Of a stretch of 64,000 nt of DNA, positions 1-7,606 are shown piece after piece. The number at the start of each line of letters is the position of its first letter. Within the stretch, counting starts at the first letter, position 1. The DNA lies in the NCBI RefSeq assembly GCF_015461835.1, contig NZ_JACOPX010000011.1:186001-250000 (forward strand). Reading direction: 5' to 3'. The DNA comes from Pseudomonas neuropathica (GTDB lineage: Bacteria; Pseudomonadota; Gammaproteobacteria; Pseudomonadales; Pseudomonadaceae). The position numbers and the translations under genes are program-made. Below the pieces are notes generated by a model. That model saw only the letters and a list, made by a program, of their open reading frames with translations, was not told where the DNA came from and did not search any database.

Positions 1-860
1 AGGGTCAGGCGGCCAAAACCGCCCTCACTCCAGCTGGCTAAAAACGAATCCTCAAACGGCAGCCAGGTGCAGCCGCCCAGTTGCCATGGCGCGGGGGCAT
101 GATCGGCTGACGCAGCGGTTAATGGTTTCAAACCGTCGGCAGTTTCTGCCCACGGTTGCCAGAATCCACCGCGATCGGTCAGGCAATACAGCCGACCTTC
201 AGCATCAAATCGTGGCTGTTGAATGGATTCTTCAATCTCACCACCGGCAACGCATCGCGAAGGCCCACATGCACCATCAGCCAAGCGCTCAGCCGCCATC
301 AACCGGGTCGACGTCCACGGTTGATGCGGCCGGCTCCACTCGATCCACGCCAAGCGCTGGCCATCCGCACTGATGATTGGCGCCGCATAAAAATCCGCGC
401 CCGCAGCCAACAAATGTCGTGCGCCGTCAGCCAGATCAATCGCCACCAGTCGATGCTGATCACGCTCTTCTTCCACCGCGAGCACCTGGCCGAAGGCAAA
501 ATGGAGATCGCCATAACGGCACTCTCCCGACGTCAGCGCCTCTGGCTCACCACCCAGCGTCTGGCGATACAACTGCTGATCCGTCTCAGCAACGAATACC
601 ACCCCATCCGGCGTCAGACAAAACGCGCCACCGCCATATTCGTACACGCGACTGCGTACGCTAAAACCATTCGGCGTCAGACATTTCGCCACGCCATCGC
701 GCCAATGCCAGATCCGGCACGCGGCATCTTCCGGGCGGTATTCGTTCCAGAACAGCCCATTGGCGCCGAGTTGCAGTTCAGCGAAATCCATGCCGGCGGC
801 GACGGCTTGCGAGGCGCTGAAAGGCTCAGCCTTTGGCGATGAGGCGCGAGTTTCGTTCAT
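1..860 (-). CDS. S9 (prolyl oligopeptidase) family peptidase, N-terminal part only
   Basis: The frame is open from an ATG at 858-860 to the left edge, so only about 286 N-terminal residues are visible and the stop is outside the window. The visible part looks like the beta-propeller half of an S9 peptidase: it has the segment SRVYEYGGGAFC, followed by repeated blade-like stretches such as RLAWIEWSRPHQPW. The catalytic Ser/Asp/His domain would lie beyond the edge and cannot be checked. The start overlaps the end of pqqE by 35 bases, so the two are translationally linked. In fluorescent pseudomonads a peptidase of this type closes the pqq operon and is sometimes called pqqM. Its substrate is unknown; processing of the PqqA peptide is a reasonable inference only. 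Confidence 0.85.
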   Translation of the reverse strand, partial: MNETRASSPKAEPFSASQAVAAGMDFAELQLGANGLFWNEYRPEDAACRIWHWRDGVAKCLTPNGFSVRSRVYEYGGGAFCLTPDGVVFVAETDQQLYRQTLGGEPEALTSGECRYGDLHFAFGQVLAVEEERDQHRLVAIDLADGARHLLAAGADFYAAPIISADGQRLAWIEWSRPHQPWTSTRLMAAERLADGACGPSRCVAGGEIEESIQQPRFDAEGRLYCLTDRGGFWQPWAETADGLKPLTAASADHAPAPWQLGGCTWLPFEDSFLASWSEGGFGRLT

Positions 861-1986
861 TGCGGAAGGCCAGTTGTTCGATGGTTTGAGTGGCAGTCTC
901 GGCTTCTTCGCGGGCCTTGAGAATCACGCCGTGATGTTCGGACTTGCTGCACACCGGGTCGGCATTGCTCGCATCACCGGTGAGCATGAACGCCTGACAG
1001 CGGCAGCCGCCGAAGTCTTTTTCTTTCTCGTCGCACGAGCGGCACGGCTCGGGCATCCAGTCGTAACCACGGAAGCGGTTGAAGCCGAACGAGTCGTACC
1101 AGATGTGTTGCATGCTGTGATCGCGCACATTGGGAAATTGCACCGGCATCTGTCGGGCGCCATGGCAGGGCAGGGCGGTGCCATCCGGGGTAACCGTCAG
1201 AAAGATACTGCCCCAGCCGTTCATGCAGGCTTTGGGGCGTTCTTCGTAGTAATCCGGGGTGACGAAAATCAGCTTGCACGGATGCCCTTCGGCTTCCAGC
1301 TTCGCGCGGTACTCGTTGGTGATGCGCTCGGCGCGCACCAGTTGCTCTTTGGTCGGCAACAGGCCGACACGATTGAGCTGTGCCCAACCGTAAAACTGGC
1401 AGGTGGCGAGTTCGACAAAATCCGCTTCGAGCGCAATGCACAGCTCGATGATGCGGTCGATCTTGTCGATGTTGTGCCGGTGGGTGACGAAGTTCAGCAC
1501 CATCGGATAGCCGTGGGCCTTCACTGCGCGGGCCATTTCCAGCTTTTGCGCGAAGGCTTTTTTCGAGCCAGCGAGCAGGTTGTTCACTTGCTCGTCGCTG
1601 GCCTGGAAACTGATCTGGATGTGATCCAGGCCAGCCTTTTTGAAGTCGCTGATTTTCTGCTCGGTCAGGCCGATACCGGAGGTGATCAGGTTGGTGTAGA
1701 AACCCAACTGCCGCGCTTCATGAATCAGCTCGGCCAGATCCTGACGTACCAGCGGCTCGCCGCCGGAAAAGCCCAGTTGCGCCGCGCCCATCTCCCGCGC
1801 TTCGCGGAACACTTTGATCCACTGTTCGGTGCTCAGCTCTTTGCCCTGCTCGGCGAAATCCAGCGGATTGGAGCAGTACGGGCATTGCAGCGGGCAGCGG
1901 TAAGTCAGCTCGGCGAGCAGCCACAGCGGCAGGCCGACCTCGGGCTTGGGCGGCAGATCAGGCAAGTTCGATCCAGTGCTGCGCAC
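826..1986 (-). CDS. pqqE: PqqA peptide cyclase (radical SAM) PqqE
   Basis: PqqE joins the side chains of Glu16 and Tyr20 in the PqqA precursor, the first chemical step of PQQ synthesis. The radical-SAM cluster motif CPLQCPYC lies near the N-terminus after the family sequence LPLWLLAELTYR. The C-terminal SPASM region carries further cysteines (CRSCDEKEKDFGGCRC and a later VCSKSEHH). I chose the GTG at 1984-1986 as start: a GGAGG ribosome site at 1993-1997 lies six bases upstream, and the 386-residue product has the family length. Upstream in-frame starts would add non-homologous residues read out of pqqD. The start lies inside the 3' end of pqqD (29-base overlap), and PqqD presents PqqA to PqqE, so coupled translation fits the biology. 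Confidence 0.95.
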   Translation of the reverse strand: MRSTGSNLPDLPPKPEVGLPLWLLAELTYRCPLQCPYCSNPLDFAEQGKELSTEQWIKVFREAREMGAAQLGFSGGEPLVRQDLAELIHEARQLGFYTNLITSGIGLTEQKISDFKKAGLDHIQISFQASDEQVNNLLAGSKKAFAQKLEMARAVKAHGYPMVLNFVTHRHNIDKIDRIIELCIALEADFVELATCQFYGWAQLNRVGLLPTKEQLVRAERITNEYRAKLEAEGHPCKLIFVTPDYYEERPKACMNGWGSIFLTVTPDGTALPCHGARQMPVQFPNVRDHSMQHIWYDSFGFNRFRGYDWMPEPCRSCDEKEKDFGGCRCQAFMLTGDASNADPVCSKSEHHGVILKAREEAETATQTIEQLAFRNERNSRLIAKG

Positions 1987-2233
1987 GGGCAACCTCCATG
2001 AATTGCTCGATGTCGTCACCGAGCTCGGGCACGCCGGGGAACTGCTCATCGAGTTTGGCGATGATTGCCGCGACATCGCTCTGACCGTCAATCAAACCGC
2101 CGATCAGCGCGGCAGATTCATTGAGCTTGATCATGCCTTCCGGGTAGAGCAGCACGTGGCCTTTCTGTGCCGGTTCGTACTGGAAGCGGTAGCCGGGACG
2201 CCAGGTCGGGACTTTGCTGCGATCGAAACTCAT
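1958..2233 (-). CDS. pqqD: PqqA-binding chaperone PqqD
   Basis: PqqD is a small peptide chaperone that binds PqqA and delivers it to the radical-SAM enzyme PqqE. The 91-residue product starts MSFDRSKVPTWRPGYRFQ and contains the family core with LLYPEGMIKLNESAALI. The ATG at 2231-2233 overlaps the stop of pqqC in an ATGA arrangement, and an AAGGA site lies inside the pqqC end. Upstream in-frame starts would add 33 residues that belong to the antisense of pqqC and were discarded. The 3' end overlaps pqqE. Confidence 0.95.
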   Translation of the reverse strand: MSFDRSKVPTWRPGYRFQYEPAQKGHVLLYPEGMIKLNESAALIGGLIDGQSDVAAIIAKLDEQFPGVPELGDDIEQFMEVARAQHWIELA

Positions 2234-2982
2234 AAGGTGATTCCTTTGTGCCAGACCCGTTCTGCGGTGACGCTGTGATACGGCGGGCGGTTCAGTTCGT
2301 AGGCCATGCTCATGGCATCGAGCATGCTCCAAAGAATGTCGAGTTTGAACTGGAGAATTTCCAGCATGCGTTCCTGGCCTTCGCGGGTCTTGTAGTGCTC
2401 AAGCGTGATCGCCAGACCGTGCTCGACATCTCGACGCGCCTGACCGAGGCGGGTGCGGAAATATTCGTAACCGGCCGGGTCGATCCACGGGTAATGCTGC
2501 GGCCAGCTGTCGAGGCGCGACTGGTGGATCTGCGGCGCGAACAGTTCAGTCAGCGAGCTGCTGGCGGCTTCCTGCCAACTGGCGCGGCGGGCGAAGTTGA
2601 CGTAGGCATCGACGGCGAAACGTACGCCGGGCAAGACCAACTCCTGGGAGCGCAGTTGATCCGGGTCGAGACCGACTGCCTGGCCAAGGCGCAGCCAGGC
2701 TTCGATGCCGCCATCTTCACCGGGGGCGCCGTCGTGGTCGAGCAGGCGCTGAATCCACTCGCGGCGGATTTCTCGGTCGGGGCAGTTGGCGAGGATCGCT
2801 GCGTCCTTCAGGGGGATGTTCACCTGATAGTAGAAGCGGTTGGCAACCCAGCCCTGAATCTGTTCGCGAGTGGCGCGGCCTTCGTACATCGCCACATGGT
2901 ACGGGTGATAGATGTGGTAATAGGCGCCTTTGGCGCGCAGGGCCGCTTCGAATTCGGTGGGGGACATTGGCGTGTCAGTCAT
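2230..2982 (-). CDS. pqqC: Pyrroloquinoline-quinone synthase PqqC
   Basis: PqqC catalyses the last step of PQQ formation, a cofactor-free ring closure and eight-electron oxidation by O2. The product is 250 residues, the usual length, with a TENA/heme-oxygenase-like helical fold expected. Visible family features are YYHIYHPYHVAMYEG near the N-terminus and FYYQVNIPLKDAAIL, which line the active site. The ATG at 2980-2982 has a GGAG site seven bases upstream; the longer frame adds 29 residues that run into the intergenic REP repeat and is rejected. It is separated from pqqB by about 140 bases containing that repeat. Confidence 0.96.
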   Translation of the reverse strand: MTDTPMSPTEFEAALRAKGAYYHIYHPYHVAMYEGRATREQIQGWVANRFYYQVNIPLKDAAILANCPDREIRREWIQRLLDHDGAPGEDGGIEAWLRLGQAVGLDPDQLRSQELVLPGVRFAVDAYVNFARRASWQEAASSSLTELFAPQIHQSRLDSWPQHYPWIDPAGYEYFRTRLGQARRDVEHGLAITLEHYKTREGQERMLEILQFKLDILWSMLDAMSMAYELNRPPYHSVTAERVWHKGITL

Positions 2983-3033
2983 GTTTGTTCTCCGGGGAAC
3001 AACCCTAGAAATATCTAGTGTATGTGCCGGCCT

Positions 3034-3099
3034 TATCGCGAGCAGGCTCACTCCTACAGGTGATCGCATTCCAATGTAGGAGTGAGCCTGCTCGCGATA
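3034..3099. repeat. REP inverted-repeat pair between pqqB and pqqC
   Basis: Two nearly perfect inverted copies of about 25 bases (left copy from 3034 begins tatcgcgagcagg; right copy ends cctgctcgcgata at 3099) are separated by about 16 bases. The motif is the GCGAGCAGGCTCACTCC type that recurs through this window. It could form a stable hairpin in the pqq mRNA between pqqB and pqqC. Confidence 0.9.
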
Positions 3100-3122
3100 G
3101 ACCGCGCAGCGGTCTCAAATGC

Positions 3123-4034
3123 TTACAGCACAATACTCATGCCATCAAACGCCACTTCTACATTACGCCGCGCCAGCTCTGCGCGCTCCGGCGAATCTTC
3201 GTCGAGAATCGGGTTGGTGTTGTTGATGTGGATAAGTACTTTGCGCTGTTCAGGCAGTTGCTCCAGCACTTCGAGCATGCCGCCAGGCCCGTTCTGCGCC
3301 AGATGACCCATCTCGCGACCGGTGCGGGTGCCGACGCCACGGCGCTGCATTTCATCGTCATCCCACATCGTGCCGTCCACCAGCAGGCAATCGCTGCCGG
3401 CCATGATCTCCAGCAACGGCGCATCGACTTTGCCCAGACCCGGCGCGTAGAACAATTTGCCGCCGGTGTTCAGGTCTTCAACGATCAAACCGATGTTGTC
3501 CCCCGGGTGCGGATCAAAGCGATGCGGCGAGTACGGCGGCGCCGCGCTGCGCAGGGGCAGCGGGGTGAAACGCAGGTTCGGGCACGCCGCCACGGTGAAG
3601 CTCTGGTCGAGTTCGATGCGGTTCCAGTCCAGCCCGCCGTTCCAGTGGGTGAGCATCTTGAACAGCGGGAAACCGGTGCTGAGGTCTTCGTGAACCATGT
3701 CCGTGCACCAGACCTGATGCGGGCAGCCTTCGCGCAGGCTGAGCAGGCCGGTGGTGTGGTCGATCTGGCTGTCCATCAGAATGATCGCGCTGATGCCGGT
3801 GTCACGCAGGGCGCGGCCCGGTTGCATCGGGGCGAAGCTTTGCAGCTGCGCGCGGATGTCCGGCGAGGCGTTGCACAGCACCCAGTTCATGCCGTCGTCG
3901 GAAATCGCGATGGACGATTGGGTGCGGGCCTTGGCATTCAGGCTGCCGTCGCGAAAACCTGCGCAGTTGACGCAGTTGCAGTTCCACTGCGGAAAACCGC
4001 CGCCAGCGGCCGAACCCAGAATCTGGACGAACAT
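3123..4034 (-). CDS. pqqB: PQQ biosynthesis protein PqqB
   Basis: PqqB is a metallo-beta-lactamase-fold protein thought to hydroxylate the diamino-acid intermediate before PqqC acts. The product is 303 residues and begins MFVQILGSAAGGGFPQWNCN, the family signature with its CNCxxC-type metal site. Further hallmarks are DSQIDHTTGLLSLREG and HINNTNPILDEDSPER. The ATG at 4032-4034 has a GGAG site five bases upstream; a GTG two codons earlier is possible but less well spaced. It lies downstream of pqqA across a hairpin terminator, so its expression probably depends on read-through. Confidence 0.96.
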   Translation of the reverse strand: MFVQILGSAAGGGFPQWNCNCVNCAGFRDGSLNAKARTQSSIAISDDGMNWVLCNASPDIRAQLQSFAPMQPGRALRDTGISAIILMDSQIDHTTGLLSLREGCPHQVWCTDMVHEDLSTGFPLFKMLTHWNGGLDWNRIELDQSFTVAACPNLRFTPLPLRSAAPPYSPHRFDPHPGDNIGLIVEDLNTGGKLFYAPGLGKVDAPLLEIMAGSDCLLVDGTMWDDDEMQRRGVGTRTGREMGHLAQNGPGGMLEVLEQLPEQRKVLIHINNTNPILDEDSPERAELARRNVEVAFDGMSIVL

Positions 4035-4059
4035 GAACACTCCATCATTTCAACGCGGA

Positions 4060-4089
4060 AAATAAAACGCCCCGGCGAGCCGAGGCGTT
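4060..4089 (-). terminator. Hairpin terminator/attenuator between pqqA and pqqB
   Basis: Arms 4066-4071 (aacgcc) and 4084-4089 (ggcgtt) pair, with further CGG/CCG pairing inside, and in the direction of pqq transcription the stem is followed by TTTTAT. It sits 27 bases after the pqqA stop. The structure fits partial termination, so the precursor peptide message would be more abundant than that of the enzymes. Confidence 0.8.
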
Positions 4090-4115
4090 GCACTGCGATT
4101 CTACGTAAGCAGAAC

Positions 4116-4190
4116 TCAGCGGCTGGCGAAGTACATGGTGACTTCGAAGCCGATACGCAGGTCGGTGTAAGCAGGTTTTGTCCAGGACAT
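4116..4190 (-). CDS. pqqA: PQQ precursor peptide PqqA
   Basis: A 24-codon gene begins [14 protein letters not shown] and ends MYFASR. PqqA is the ribosomally made substrate from which PQQ is cut; the cross-linked residues are Glu16 and Tyr20, both present in the conserved spacing E-V-T-M-Y. The ATG at 4188-4190 is preceded by a strong AAGGAG site seven bases upstream. A hairpin terminator follows at once. The 156 bases between this start and the end of pqqF should hold the pqqA promoter. Confidence 0.97.
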
Positions 4191-4346
4191 GGGTGTCTCC
4201 TTCAGGGTGGATGGGATAGCGCTGTCCATAGGTATAGTCCACGGCAGCGCAAAGATGTTCCAAATAGTTAGGCGGCTATGTTACTCAAAATTTCACCGGG
4301 TTTGCCCGTGAATATTCGAGAAAGCTCCTTGCAGCCTCGGTAATGA

Positions 4347-6767
4347 TCAATTTGTCGTTTGCCATGGGTTACCGGGCGCGGGGTCGCTGGCGAGACAGAG
4401 CCAGCCGCCTTCGGCGTTGATCAAGCGCTGTGCTGCGTTAAACAACGCCTGGCGATCGAGTTGACCAATGGCGGCGAGCAATTGCCCAAGATAATCCGAC
4501 GAGTGGCCTGCGAGTCTGGCCTGCCAGAGCAGTTCGGCAGCGTCTTTGCTGGACAGATTGGCGTCGTCGAATTGATCCGCGAGGTTTTGCCGCCGCTGGT
4601 TGAGGCTGGCCTCATCAAGTTGTTCGATCAGCGCGGGCATACCTTTGAGGAACTGTTGAATGTGCTCGAGCAACTCCGCAGGTCTGGCGCTCGGAGATTG
4701 CACGCCGAACAGCAGGGCGGTTTGGCCATTCATCTGGCGAAGCGCACTGAAAACCGCATAGCCCAATTGCAATTCGACGCGCAGGCGCTGGTAGAACGGC
4801 GTCTGGCACACCTGCGCCAACAGTCGCCACGCGGCGTCCTCGACGATGTCGCGGCTGGCGGCGGGGCAGAACAACAGCACGGCGTGTTCGCTGGAGGCGG
4901 TATCGACATGGCGCCAGTGTTTTTGCGCGGTGATTGCCGCCGGCTCTGCCAGATGGTTGTCCGGGATGCCGGGAACCCGGCTCAGGGCCAGGCCCATGGC
5001 GGACTGGGTCTGTTGGCTCAGTCCCAACGCGAGGCCGTCCCAATGCGAAGTTGTCCACAACTGTTGGGCGTCGTCGCTGGTTTTAGCTGATTCCAGCGCC
5101 TGTTCCGGCAGCGCTTTCAGCAACTGGCGAATGGGGATCAGCGGCGTTTCCGCCTCACTACGCAACGAATCGGCGTCAACTTGCGTCAGACATTTCAGCG
5201 CATGCTCCAGGACGCTGGGCATTGGCTCCTGCAGGCCGGTGAGCTTGAGCAACCATTGATGCCCTGTGGTGCTGAGAGACAACTCGACTCCAGCCTCGCG
5301 CGTGTCTTGCTGAGTTTGCCGGAGACTGCGTTGCAATCTCGAGTGCAGATCAGGGCTGGCGGCAGACTCAACCTGCCAACGCAGGTAAATCGCGCCGTCA
5401 TCACCGCTGTCCGGCAAGACTTGGCTGAACTGCATCGGCGAGCGTTCGCGACGGCCGCGCGAGCGATCCTGAGCAAATGTACGAAGGCCACGGTGGGCGC
5501 TGGTCTGGCCGCGAATCAGGCCCGCATTGGCGAGCGGTTCGCTGGCGCGCAGAAATGGATTGGCAGCGGGTAATCGCCAGTGAGCGCTGAAGTTATCCAC
5601 AACACCTATTTCACGGAGCAGATGTTTGAGCGCGCTGATGCCGCTGTCGGACAGACCACTCTCTTGTCGCTCGCTGTCGAGTCGTGCCAGTTGCAGCGCG
5701 CCGCTGACTTGTTGCTGGCGCTGAACTAGAGCCGTGTATTCCGTCCGCAGCGGCGTCCAATCCTGTTGCGCGAAGAAGCTCAGCCAATCCTTTGCGCGTT
5801 CGCTAATGACGTTCATTGATTCGGCTGGTGCGATGAATGCCAGATGCAGCAAGGCTTGCCCGGCAAAGCAGTACAGTGGTGCGGCTTTCAGATCATCCGC
5901 CAGATTCTGTTCCTGCAGATGCGCCAGCAACCCACCGGGCTTGGCACTGTTCAGCCAGTGGCAGAGGAATGCCATTGCCTCGGCGGAAGACTCCGGCAAA
6001 TCATCGAACGCAAACAACAGATTGGCGCGTCGCTCAGCGGCCTGTTGATAACTTTTCACCGTCAGTTGCAGGGGCGCAGCCTGCGCAATTTTATCCCCAG
6101 CCGGTAAACCCGCTGCGAACTGCTCGGCCAGTGCGCGCAGCTCTTCAAGGCTTTGCGGCCCCACCAGGCTCAAGCTCATTTGTCCGGTGCGATAGAACTG
6201 CTGGTGGAAATCCTTCAACGCCTGCTGAAACGCTGGCAATTCCACTTTCAGGCTGTCCCGATTCCCCGCATGAAATCCGCGCAACGGATGCTCTGCCGGT
6301 AAACCCTCATACAACGCAAACTGCTGCTGAGCCGCAGGATCTTGCGACCAGGCGACAAATTCCGCCTGCAACACTTCTCGTTCCCGCAGTTGATCGTCCA
6401 GATTCATACGCGGCTTGGCGAGCATGTCTGACAGACGCTCCAACCCCTCGCTGAACGAGCGCGTCGGCAGCTCAAAGAAAAAGTCAGTGGTGCGTTCGCC
6501 AGTGCTGGCATTCACTTGGCCACCGTGGCGCTGCACATAGGCCATCAACCCTTCGTCCGCCGGAAAACGCTCAGTGCCGAGAAACAGCAAATGCTCGAGG
6601 AAATGCGCCAGCCCCGGCCACGCCAATGGCACGTCATGGCTACCGGCAGCCACCCGCAGGGCAGCGGCACTGCGCTTTAGGCCTGGCACATGACGCAGGG
6701 TCACGCGCAAGCCGTTGGCCAGGGTTTCGGTGTGGGGGCGGGGGTGAGTCAGCGCAGGCATGGGCAC
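4347..6767 (-). CDS. pqqF: PQQ biosynthesis M16 metalloprotease PqqF
   Basis: This 806-residue protein belongs to the insulinase/pitrilysin (M16) family. The inverted zinc motif HFLEH is intact near residue 55 (GLAHFLEHLLFLGTERFP) and is followed by GGQVNASTGERTTDFFFEL, both typical of the catalytic N-terminal domain. The second half is the divergent, non-catalytic M16 partner domain. PqqF is thought to cut the PqqA peptide to release the cross-linked Glu-Tyr unit. It lies upstream of pqqA on the same strand, the order found in fluorescent pseudomonads. The gap to davA upstream is only 32 bases, so read-through from the dav genes is possible. Confidence 0.93.
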   Translation of the reverse strand: MPMPALTHPRPHTETLANGLRVTLRHVPGLKRSAAALRVAAGSHDVPLAWPGLAHFLEHLLFLGTERFPADEGLMAYVQRHGGQVNASTGERTTDFFFELPTRSFSEGLERLSDMLAKPRMNLDDQLREREVLQAEFVAWSQDPAAQQQFALYEGLPAEHPLRGFHAGNRDSLKVELPAFQQALKDFHQQFYRTGQMSLSLVGPQSLEELRALAEQFAAGLPAGDKIAQAAPLQLTVKSYQQAAERRANLLFAFDDLPESSAEAMAFLCHWLNSAKPGGLLAHLQEQNLADDLKAAPLYCFAGQALLHLAFIAPAESMNVISERAKDWLSFFAQQDWTPLRTEYTALVQRQQQVSGALQLARLDSERQESGLSDSGISALKHLLREIGVVDNFSAHWRLPAANPFLRASEPLANAGLIRGQTSAHRGLRTFAQDRSRGRRERSPMQFSQVLPDSGDDGAIYLRWQVESAASPDLHSRLQRSLRQTQQDTREAGVELSLSTTGHQWLLKLTGLQEPMPSVLEHALKCLTQVDADSLRSEAETPLIPIRQLLKALPEQALESAKTSDDAQQLWTTSHWDGLALGLSQQTQSAMGLALSRVPGIPDNHLAEPAAITAQKHWRHVDTASSEHAVLLFCPAASRDIVEDAAWRLLAQVCQTPFYQRLRVELQLGYAVFSALRQMNGQTALLFGVQSPSARPAELLEHIQQFLKGMPALIEQLDEASLNQRRQNLADQFDDANLSSKDAAELLWQARLAGHSSDYLGQLLAAIGQLDRQALFNAAQRLINAEGGWLCLASDPAPGNPWQTTN

Positions 6768-6799
6768 TTCCAGAACAGTGAAGTGCCCATGCTAGCGGA

Positions 6800-7594
6800 T
6801 TAGCGCTTGTTCAGCGCGCCGTAAAGCTCCGGGCGGCGGTCGCTGAGGTAGCGATTGGCCGCACGCGAATCGATCATCAACTGCCGATCCAGTTCGCCGA
6901 CAATCAACGCTTCGTCCAGACCCGCCTGGGCGATGCGGCTGCCGTCCGGCGCGGCGATGCTGCTTTGCCCACAGTAATGGATTTCGCCTTCATGGCCGCA
7001 ATAGTTGGCGTAGGCCACGTAGCACTGGTTTTCGAAAGCCCGGGAACGCACGGTGACGTCGGCGACGAAATCAAATGGAATCATGTTCGCCGTCGGCACC
7101 AGAATCAGCTCGGCGCCGTCGAGGGCCAGGCGTCGGGCGTTCTCCGGGAATTCCAGGTCGTAGCAGATCAGGAAACCGAGTTTCCAGCCGTTCAGTTCAA
7201 CCACCGGAAAATCGCCTTCACCGGGGCTGAACATCGAGCGATCAAGGTCACCGAACAGGTGCGTCTTGCGGTAATTGCACAGGCGCTCACCGTTGGCGTC
7301 TATCAACTGCACGGCGTTGTAGATCTGCCCGTCGGCCGTGCGCTCGGGGTAACCGTAGAGAATCGCCAAACCGGCCGACTTTGCAATGCGGCCGATCTGC
7401 TGTGCCCATTCCCCGTTGTAGACCTCCGCCAGGGTGCTGACCGCTTCGGCGCCAATGTTGTAGCCGGTCATGAACATCTCCGGCAGCACCAGCAGATCGG
7501 CGCCTTTGGCCTCCATCGCCACTTGATGCAGGCGTTGCAGGTTGGCGGCGGGGTCCAGGGGCAGCGGTGGACATTGGTAAAGGGCTACACGCAT
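6800..7594 (-). CDS. davA: 5-aminopentanamidase (delta-aminovaleramidase) DavA
   Basis: The 264-residue protein is a carbon-nitrogen hydrolase (nitrilase superfamily). The catalytic Glu-Lys-Cys triad is visible: Glu in LPEMFMTGY, Lys in YRKTHLFG, Cys in LICYDLEFPE. DavA hydrolyses 5-aminopentanamide to 5-aminovalerate, the second step of the aminovalerate route of lysine breakdown. The assignment rests on the size, the triad, and direct linkage to the davB-like oxidase with a 12-base gap. An AGAGGA ribosome site precedes the ATG at 7592-7594. An R-selective amidase of this family would look the same, so the substrate is inferred. Confidence 0.88.
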   Translation of the reverse strand: MRVALYQCPPLPLDPAANLQRLHQVAMEAKGADLLVLPEMFMTGYNIGAEAVSTLAEVYNGEWAQQIGRIAKSAGLAILYGYPERTADGQIYNAVQLIDANGERLCNYRKTHLFGDLDRSMFSPGEGDFPVVELNGWKLGFLICYDLEFPENARRLALDGAELILVPTANMIPFDFVADVTVRSRAFENQCYVAYANYCGHEGEIHYCGQSSIAAPDGSRIAQAGLDEALIVGELDRQLMIDSRAANRYLSDRRPELYGALNKR

Positions 7595-7606
7595 CAGGGA
7601 TTCCTC

